Source: Larix kaempferi
Taxonomy: Eukaryota > Streptophyta > Pinopsida > Pinales > Pinaceae
Assembly (NCBI GenBank): GCA_027924585.1
Contig: BSBM01000386.1
Location: forward strand, 2,280,001-2,344,000
Length of the DNA: 64,000 nucleotides
Direction: 5' to 3'
Both the position numbers and the translations under genes were made by a program. Shown here in pieces: positions 55,480 to 64,000 of the stretch (positions are counted from its first letter, which is position 1; every line of letters begins with the position of its first letter). The notes below the pieces were generated by a model. The model saw nothing but the letters and a program-made list of their open reading frames with translations, had not been told where the DNA came from and made no database searches.

Positions 55480-58400
55480 ATTATATAGCCTGGTGGTGGT
55501 AACTGTTTTCGATTCTCCTCAACTGATTTGTAACAAAATTTTAAATATGTCACTTTCACTTTTAACTTTGTAATTTTCTAACAGCATTTTATTTATTCAC
55601 CTTTTCTTGAATTTCTCTTATTTCCTTTCTATTGAGATGCATGTCCTCTCACGTATACACTTGGTTGCACACCTGGATGTCTAACTAATTAACCCACTGA
55701 TTGAGCAGTTGGTTGTCCTCTTGGTTGTCATGTTGGCCTGATTGCAAACTGACCTCTGAATTGATGGATCATTTGAATATTTGGTTTCCCTCCTGGTGGC
55801 ATAAAAACTTGAGGAATTGACTACCCTTGGACTTGACTTGATGTATGTCCTATATTTTTCCCTTGAGGTGGAAAAAATAATTTCTAATATTTGGATACAG
55901 ACTACCATTATTTTCCCATTGGGTATCTATGTGCTTTCAAAGTTTCCAATGCAATCTCAGCAGTTGTGGTTTTTTCATATGATATAGGTCCCAACCCCTT
56001 CAATATACTCTTCAGTTGGACCCAGATTTCAAATTGAGGCTTCAACCTATCAATAACGTGATCTCCACTTAAAACTCCTTCCAATACACCAAATTAGACA
56101 ACTTCATCCCTTTTTTTAATCATATTTTTTTATATTCCCAATTTGGATAAATTTCCCATTTCTATCCCATAGAGGGGGAAATCCTAACTTTATGATCTCC
56201 TTGAAAATGCTTTTGAAGGTGTATACTTCATCAGTTAGTGCTTTTATATTATTTTGAATTCTCTTCAACAATGTATGTTTCATAATCACTTGTCTGGCTA
56301 GCTTAATTAGTTGGGTTTTGTTTTCAATTTGTAAGTCTTTCAACTGTCTTTTAGTTCTACTATTTAGAAAATCAATGATTTGCTCTGCTTGTTCTAGCAT
56401 ATCTCCTAGATGCTTTTCAACTCCCCTTGCTTCTTCTTGAGCTAATTTTTCCATCTCTAACTCATCTTGAATTACCTCACAATGGTCCCACTTCTTCAGG
56501 AATAGCTGAGTTATTTTATCCCACAAAGATTGGTTTTTTATTCTTAGCAGTGAATCTCCTTCAACATCCAATTGTAATTTGGTGATTTGACTCTTAAGAT
56601 CATTTACCTTAGCTTCCAAGTCATCAATCTTATCCTCTTTTTCACTGAATTCATTTTCTAATTCAACAATTATGTTATCTTTCCGATTCACCTCAACTTC
56701 TAATTCTTTAATCCTGCTATCACTTCTTTCTGGATATTGAGTTGGGGTTTCTTCCTCCATTACATCAATTACCTCATGAGCTACTTGCTTTGCAGGTTCT
56801 TTTACAATATGCCCTGCCTCTCCTGTAGGTTGTTTTTCCTCTTGTATTTTGGAGATGATACCTTGGGGGCCTATTCATTAGACATTGTTTTCTTTTGTAA
56901 CTTTAATGAAGTAATTTGAAATTGGAGCTCATTTATTTTATTTTCATTCTCTTATTACATACTCTTATATTTCAACAAACTTGCATAGAGTTTCTAATTT
57001 TCTTCTCAAGCCTGTATCAGTTCAGAAGTCTGAACTGGTTGGGTTATAGGTATATCTAATTGCTACTTGAGATGAGCTATCTCATTATCCATTTGTTGTA
57101 GCAGTGATTTAGCATGAGATCCATCTCTTGGATCAACCCCTAAGGCTCTAGTTTTTTTTCGAGCTCACTAATAGTGACATGTTTTGCCTTAACAGCCACT
57201 TTCTCTACTTTCCATAGCTACTCAAATTTGTCAAGGGTTATTCTCAACTTTCTTTCTGTCTTTTTTTATTGTTACAGTTCATGTCATTGGCTTGCCTATA
57301 AAAATATAGTTTTTCTAACTTACCAAACTTATTAAATTCCACTTCATATTTGTTTTCCCTCTAGTCACTCAAGGTAGGAGGCATTAACACTTTAGTCTCT
57401 AGAACAGCTAATCTCAAAGTGTCATTTTGGTGGTCTACAACTGTGAGCAACCTTCTCTTTGATGTTCCCACCTGTTGTCTAGTGTCATTTATTAATCTTA
57501 CATTTATTTCCCTTATCCTTCTATATCTAGATTGCAAATATGTTTTCACTTGCATAGGGCTTGTTGAAGGTGATGTTTGAAACACTCGAGGTACTCTAAA
57601 TTCAAGATAGGGGTAATGAGTGAATTTAATCAATGGCCCTTATTTTCTTATTGATGGTTGTTTGATCAATTAATCCAACTCCTTTGGTATTTCCTTAGTT
57701 TCATCCTTCTCTACCAATGTCTGTTCCACTCCTTCAACTTCTATTCTGGCCTTTCTTTTGTGGACCTTTCTCTGCTTCATCAACTTCCATGCCTTCATGG
57801 ATCTATTCAACTACCCTCTTTTGTCCTACTTTTTTATCCGAAGTACCTTGCTCTTCCATGTTTTTCTGAACTGCCAGAACTTCCTCCCAACTTTCCAGGT
57901 TTGCAATTTTCTCCCACTCTAGCTTAGGCACATACTCATAGGGAGAATTTGTGTTGGCTACCCTTAACTTGGAGATGATTTGATGAGGATCATAAGACCC
58001 CTTTTATTCTTTCTCTAAATTTAGTTTCCTTAGGAATCCTTCTATGTATTATAGGGGATTTAATCCTCTTATCTGGAAAGGTCCTATTTCTTTTGGTAAC
58101 AGGAAGGTCCTTTGGTGCTTGAAATGCAAGAAGTGCATATGATCTGCTATAAATATTTGTCTAGCGTACTCCATAGAAAATATTTTGAGGGTGAGGAAAG
58201 TTGGGAGCTTGTATGGCTCTTCCTCAAAACGGTATACTCTTATGGCTGTAGATTTCTCATATAAGAACCAATCCCCTGTTCTCATATCAGGACTGAATTG
58301 TAACCATTTTTTGTTCTCTAGGAATATTCTTGGGGGTGAAGCATCATAGATCAAAATTATAAGTTATGCTCATCACTTTATTTTCAAATTTTGTGTAGTT

Positions 58401-59052
58401 GGAATTATCAGGTCTTCTCAAGATCAAGTCATTCTAATCATATACATGAATTTGATTTCCATTTTCATCTGATATTTTCAAATTCAAGCATTTGTAATGC
58501 TCAAAATTACGATAAAGGAACATGAAGAATAAGTATGAAGGGTATCTGAATAACTTTATGGCTGGAAACTCCTCTAGTTGTTCATGAATTGCTTGGGCTA
58601 AGAAATTTCAAATATCAAGCTTGGGAGGACTAATTCCAGAAGCAAGGGTTAAACTGAGGAGGAAACCTAGGATGGTATCATCATTATGTTAATAATTTCC
58701 ATAACCCAATATTGTGCATATCAATGAGAAGGGTATCAACATCGATGGTGTAAAGGGTTTTGGAATAATCTGATGACAGGATAGCTCTTTTGCTAGGGGT
58801 GTATTGAGTAAAGCACCATGTTACAAATTCAGGAAAATTTATTGTTCGTGGACAAACAGCTATGGCCATATTCGATTTCCATAGGTGGCATGGGTCTTGG
58901 TTTGCAAAGGCTAGGGATCGGGCTTCTCGAATGGTGGAATTTAGGTTAGATTTTGTGACAACTGTGTCAAAAACGTCAGCATGGTGGTCATATATGTGCT
59001 CATTTTCGGTAAATATGGGTTTAGGGAGTTTATCTTTGGGTTTAGGAGCCAT
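55480..59052 (-). pseudogene. Extra ORF, minus-strand copy
   Basis: Homologue of 48314-51890. Pieces: 59052-58684 (start, HIYDHHADVFDT), 58354-58049 (FSPDMRTGDWFLYEKSTAIR), 57633-57361 (KFTHYPYLEF, TSPSTSP) and 56760-56116, the longest intact part. The last has heptad repeats from IKELEVEVNRKDNIIVELEN through DLKSQITKLQLDVEGD and continues helical to its end. Frames change between pieces and several stops occur. The copy is somewhat better preserved in the coiled-coil part than the plus-strand copy. Confidence 0.65.
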
Positions 59053-59725
59053 CTTGAGTGAAGTAAAAAAAATGATAGGTTGAAAGATGGTTTTGTAGGG
59101 TAGACTAGGGTAAAAATTCTTTTATTGCCTTTTTTTATGGCAAAAACAGAATGGATAAAGCTTAGATATAGTAAATACTCGGGGTGTAGAAGCTTGGAGG
59201 TATACTAGAACTATTGGTCAATGATCTCAAATGGACGAGTACTGTGGATGACGGGTGCCGAAACTTTTCTTCCAATAAATAGAATAACTTCGAAATTCAA
59301 AATTTTCCCCTTTAAGGGTTTAAACAATACAAAAATTTGGACACTTGTCATATTTTTATTTGGCACACCTGATGACATCAAATGGGTCAATGGACCCCAC
59401 CTGACACATTCCACTTGAGAAGGTTTAACGTAGATGCCACTTTGTCATTTTTTTCATGCGTGGAGGCCTTTTCGATTTGCACCTTGGGCAGAGACGACCC
59501 TAGTTTTCCATAAGTGGTAATGGCTTGTGAGCTTAGCGGTATTGAAAAATTCCTTGACAAGTCGTTATCAATCGGTATGCCCCACGTGTCCATGGTTTTT
59601 TTGGGCCAATGGCTCGTCGGGGTGTTTTTATCCCATGCGCAACTTCACCCATCGTTCCTTTTCAATTCTACAAGTGTGCTTAATTTCCAGAAGTGTGCTT
59701 CAAGAGAGGCTTTCACAGTGAGTTA

Positions 59726-60097
59726 AGTCTTAGGTTCTGTGTTTATTTCGGAAAACCTAAAGATTATTCATTAACCACATGATTAAGCTGTATGTTTTCT
59801 TTTAAATGTTTAGAGTGCTAAAACTCTCACAATAAATTGAATTCATAGGCTTAAGTTTGACTCCGCTTTGAATGGATAGGGACTAAGATTGGATTGGTGT
59901 GACTAATCCTCATAATCAATTTAGCATAGAGACCTATGTTCTGATTCCATTTAGCGAGATTGAGAACTAAGATTGATTTGGTGTGAGTGAGCATATGCAC
60001 TCTGTCTTTAAATTTGCAAGAGTGAGTTTCCTTTATTACAGTTAGTCCTTCAATCTATATTAGCTTAGGGGATGGTCACATGGTCGATCATGGGCCC
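59726..60097. other. Short stretch between two element remnants, nothing recognised
   Basis: AT-rich, without coding frames; homology of the inverted pair fades out near 59725 and the next LTR candidate starts at 60098. Confidence 0.5.
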
Positions 60098-62116
60098 TGT
60101 AATATCCCTTCTTAGGAATTTTATTAAAATGTGAATTTTTCACCTTTTTCCCTAGTTCGACCTTTGACTAGTTTTGAGCTCCAGGTCCCCAAATTGCTCC
60201 AATTGCTCCCAAATATTCTGAGAAGGTATATGGATGATTTTAGAATATAAATATGTATTTCAGGGATTCTTTTGGACCTTTAAAATACTTCTTCAAATCC
60301 CCTTTCAATTCTGGCCAATGTAGGGAACATTACTAGTAATTTCCCTTTGACTAGTATTGGTCTCTAGGTCTCAAATTGACTCCAAATGCCTTCAAATATT
60401 CAAGGAAGGTGTATGAATGATATTAGGACTTGAATATGATGTTTAGGGATGATATATGGCCACCAAAATACCTCTTCAAACTCTCTTAATATTTTGGACC
60501 CAGTATGCAATTTTACTAGTAATTTGGGGTTCAAATCCCCCTGGTGTAAGTACTGAAAATGGCTTCCCAAATGCCTCCAAACCCACTCAAATTTATGAAT
60601 AGAGATATGGAATGTATTAATTATTTTATTAAGGTCTCATGTGCACCATTAATTGATTATTATATCTGTTCCAACCCTCTCCCATTCAGCTGCAAAAATC
60701 TCCAATTCGACCCTTGGGGAAATGGCACTATTTCTTCTCCCAATGCAATTAAACTGAGTAAAAATACTTCAAATGCTCAAGTACAGTACATGAAACTTTT
60801 AAAATACATCCATGGTAGTCCATTAATCACAAATTCATGAAATAATCATCCATTCATTCGAAATCATCAGCATTACATTGATTCACAACAAGGTAGTGGG
60901 GAAATGGCACTATTCTTTCATTAAAAATGAGATTTATACATTTCTACTTGGAATTTCGACCTGAAAATTTCTGGATATGAAGAACAGAGTATTTAATTCA
61001 TATTAAAAAATAATTGGGGCATTAGAAGCTCCCCCAAAGAGTACAATTGCTCACCAAAAATGCCCTCCCTCAAGGATCAAGAATATGCCATCAAAACTGG
61101 AAATGGTTGAAGGAGTGAGATGCAATAGAAGAAACCATGAGCTTCCCCGTAGATTACACCTACAAATAAAGACTCCATTAAATCTCCAAATGAAAGTTCT
61201 GAATTGCCTTTCCAATTACCAACTTGGATGGGAATCTTTCACCCTCGAAATTGGTTAAGGCAAGAAACTAGTCATCCACTAGCTCTCCCTCTACACAAAT
61301 GCAATTGCAAATTCTACAAATGATCAAAATCTGGTTTCATTCTTTGTTATTGACATTTATAAAGTTCTAATTTCCTCCATGGGTTGAATTCCTTCCAAGA
61401 GACTCATGCCAACTCAAGTTGGGAAGAGATTCCAAAGAACGCCACTTGTACAACAATTCCTAGTCTCCCACTTCCACCAAATCACATGTGGAAGCATATT
61501 AGCTACCCTAACACCCTTGAGCGCCCTCTTGGAGTCTATTTTTAGCCATGACATGTCATATATGTCATATGTCAGCCTTCAGGTCTGATTTGTGTCATAG
61601 GTGTCATAGCATCTTCATCATTGTTGTCATAGAGCTAGGGAATCTAGCCCAAGTGTCTCACTAGCTCCAAATTGCCTCTTCCTCTTCCATGGGAGTTTCT
61701 CTTCCTCTATATTTCGACCTCATTGACTCATGACAAGTATTATTGAACTTATAACTCATCCCAAGAACATTAGGCTTCCCATAGATTCGAAATTGCAAAA
61801 AGAGGATGCCATGTGGCATATACATTCTAGCTTGTGTGGGTCCCACTTCCTCTATGTGTCTTCATGATGAAATGCCACTTTAATTTTCACTTGTATATAT
61901 TTATTTATATCCTTTATTAAATATTTATTCCATCCTAATGTTCCAACATCATTTATTATCCCCATTATTCACAATCCCAAAGCTTCCACCCCAAACCTAG
62001 GAAACTAGTAATTTCCCTCCTTGGCATTTATTTGACCTTTAGCATCAATTTGACAAACACTAATGAATATGGCCATTGTGTTTAGGCCATTGTGACCCAA
62101 TGCCACTTTTGGGACA
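60098..62116 (-). repeat. Candidate 3' LTR (2.0 kb) of a gypsy-like element running off the window
   Basis: On the minus strand it would begin TGTCCCAAAAGTGGC and end ..GGGATATTACA. It lies right after a TTGGGAAGGGAGG purine-rich stretch that follows the coding region, as in gypsy elements. Inside is a tandem duplication with a period of about 183 bp (60163 and 60346, TTTGACTAG..). The partner LTR would be outside the window, so boundaries are provisional. Confidence 0.5.
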
Positions 62117-62172
62117 TGAAAAATCCTCCCTTCCCAATGTTGCTTGTCCTCAAGCAATTTCAAACATGGGTG

Positions 62173-64000
62173 TTAAAGAACATGCTTTCTGTATAATTTT
62201 TTGAAGTTGCTATTGAATTGCCCAACCTTGAGTCTTTGAGTTTCCATGAAGATTTTAGAGAGGAACCACCATGCTTGCTGCTGCACTACTCTGATAAAAA
62301 TCACTTTATTAAGAGGGAAATCCATCTCCCATACTGCTTGTTTCCCAAAAAAAATTGAAACCAATGAAACAAAAATTATTCCAGGGTCCCATTGCTTGTA
62401 TTGCACCCCAACAATTAAGAGTGCTCTCCAACCCACACCATTAGATAAGAGGATTCCTGAATCCCATTTTCTTGTATGCATTCTTCCAAACATCATGAGT
62501 ACCAAAAATATATCATCAAAGTACATAACAACATAATGAAAATGTACATCAAGGAGATGCTTCGTCAAAGAGTCATGAAAGTGCTTATACCTCCAAGCAA
62601 GTAGACCACCATTTTCAAAGTGCATACAATCTTCAAGTGGCCCGTCAAATATGCTCCAATGACATAGGTGAGGATCCCATGTCCTATAATGCTGCTCCAA
62701 AAGTATATTATATGCATCAAAATATTCATCCATGTATTCTTTCATCCAAGAAGTGAATGAAGAATCTCCACTAAAATCTGAACCAAATAATGAGCAGAAA
62801 AAACAAGGAGACTTCAAATGACTCAAAGAAGTCTCACCCATACATCCCTGAATGTGAGAATCATAAAGATATAACAAAGTATGTGGCTACCAACAAAAAT
62901 GTTCTCCAATCATAAATCTATTCACCCAAGTGTTGGATGAAGTTCCTCCAACGTCAAATGAATCAAGTGTTGAGCAAGAAAAACCATGAGTCTTCAAGTG
63001 ACTCAAATGCATATCATAGGTGCATCCATATAGATTTGCATCATCATAAAGTGATAAATAATGTTGCTGCAAATGTGAATAAAAATGTGCTCCAACCATG
63101 TCATCATAAAAGGTAAATCTAGGAGTTCCATAATCCTCATGTGGCACCATCAAAAAGAACCCTTTCACCCATACTTCATTGAGACTAATGCTGCAAAACA
63201 TGGAATTGTAGGATGTAGGAGAATGAACTAACTCACACAAATGATGAAAAAGTGCAGAAGTTTCATCATGGGAAGGATCCATATGGGTAGTATCATGCAG
63301 CTCCTTCAAAAGTGTGAAACCTTTGTCATAGATTGGTTCCAATGTAGAGGAATCATGCTCTTCTTTAAAAATTGCATAACCTTCATCAAGAGACAATTCA
63401 AGTTCCTCTTCCACCACATCAAGTGTTTGGATCTCTTCAAGTTCATCTTCAAACATATCAAGAACATTCAAATTTCCACATTTCTCATGATCCACCGTGT
63501 CATGAGAATCCTGCAAACAATCTACCATTTGACAATCTGAAACATAGGAGGAAAAACAAGTATCTTGCAACTTTTCAAGAAGTTGTTCATTTTGAATTGT
63601 GAGCTTATGATTATCTTCATTATTCTTCAAGTATGCATCATGTAACAATTCATTAAGCTCAAACAAATGGTTTCTATCAAAAAGCAAAGACATGAAATTA
63701 CATTTGATGTGGCACATTGCTCTTTGAATCTTCTCCATGTCTTCAAGGAAGGATGTTTCCTCCAATGAAGTAGCTCTCCAACAAGAATTTGACACCAAAG
63801 ATTGAGTGTCATGGAGAATGTTGAGGGACTCTTGGATCTTCTTTTCATTCATCTTCAAGGACCCTTCAAGAAAATGAGGCTCTTGCAAATGAACCTCCTC
63901 ATCTTCTTTATTTTTGCTTGGACCAACTTCATGAAGCTCAAGTGGTGATGGGGAAGTTGATCTTGGTTCTTCTTCAAATGCTACACGGTCTTCATTATCA
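62173..64000 (-). pseudogene. C-terminal coding region of the same gypsy-like element; open to window edge
   Basis: One minus-strand frame is open from the window end (64000) to TAA 62173 with a single TAG at 62887-62889, more than 600 codons. It starts acidic (EEEPRSTSPSPLELHEVGPS), then is helical with many His, Asp and Glu. The lower part is rich in Trp, Phe and His, including YFDDIFLVLMMFGRMHTRKW and two WDPG motifs. The YFDD here is not in an RT context. No protease, RT or integrase motif appears in this part. Its place directly before a purine-rich tract and LTR suggests an extra 3' protein or domain of a gypsy element. I do not recognise the family. Confidence 0.5.

Larger units (their letters stand above)
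52764..59725 (-). mobile_element. Minus-strand remnant of the same gypsy family: extra ORF, LTR, then gag
   Basis: Read on the minus strand the order is extra ORF (59052 down to about 55700), LTR (55367-54723), primer-binding site, leader, gag (54219-52842), then an abrupt end at the plus-strand LTR. An LTR with ORF3 on its upstream side and PBS-gag on its downstream side is what two tandem copies sharing one LTR look like. The rest of pol is missing on both sides. Confidence 0.72.

Noticed and set aside
62529-62540. YFDD in the right-edge frame as a reverse transcriptase active site
   Set aside because: None of the other RT motifs surround it, and the context before a purine tract and LTR does not fit RT.
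1-64000. CRISPR array, bacterial operon or prophage
   Set aside because: The tandem arrays have no spacer-repeat structure, no cas-like genes are present, and all recognised genes are plant retrotransposon or plastid derived.

Overview
The window looks like nuclear DNA of a land plant with a large, repeat-rich genome. It carries plant-type Ty1/copia and Ty3/gypsy LTR retrotransposons nested in one another, a short fragment of the chloroplast gene psaA, intron-like GT..AG pieces, and long AT-rich stretches without genes. A gymnosperm-like genome would fit, but nothing here proves it. I find no clearly intact host gene, no rRNA or tRNA gene, no CRISPR array and no bacterial-type operon.

Layout. 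1-5373 is AT-rich intergenic DNA with a psaA fragment (2545-2731) and a CT microsatellite (4731-4773). 5379-27552 is a plus-strand Ty3/gypsy element with 1.6 kb LTRs and the 5 bp duplication cccac. Its left LTR is split by a second, minus-strand element (5439-14114, duplication ctgag) that codes only for a nucleocapsid-like Gag and a protease. The outer element has Gag, protease, a second Gag-like domain, reverse transcriptase/RNase H, integrase and a long extra ORF after the integrase, all broken by stops and frameshifts. 27558-31900 is mostly empty. 32100-44592 holds fragments of an intron-containing gene or gene relic that I cannot name. A complete minus-strand Ty1/copia element (35268-42602, duplication caaag) sits in its largest intron. 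44644 onward may be an LTR. 46660-52763 and 52764-59725 are two remnants of one Ty3/gypsy family in opposite orientation, forming a roughly 5 kb imperfect inverted repeat. 60098-64000 is the 3' end of another minus-strand gypsy-like element that runs off the window.

Relations. Insertion order follows from nesting: the gypsy element came before the gag-protease element, and the gene relic came before the copia element. LTR divergence counted by eye agrees: about 5% (outer gypsy), 4% (inner), 2% (copia). Most nonsense codons in the outer gypsy element are TAG, as expected if methylated CAG decays to TAG.

The most unusual signal is structural. The inner element has, 3' of its coding region (7538-9540), about 26 tandem units. 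Each contains two pairs of complementary arms in the interleaved order A-B-A'-B', the topology of an H-type pseudoknot. The arm sequences differ between units but complementarity is kept. The copia element has a different array of small hairpins in the matching place (36684-37330), also with changing but complementary stems. The inner element has a third set of GC-rich hairpins in its LTRs and leader.
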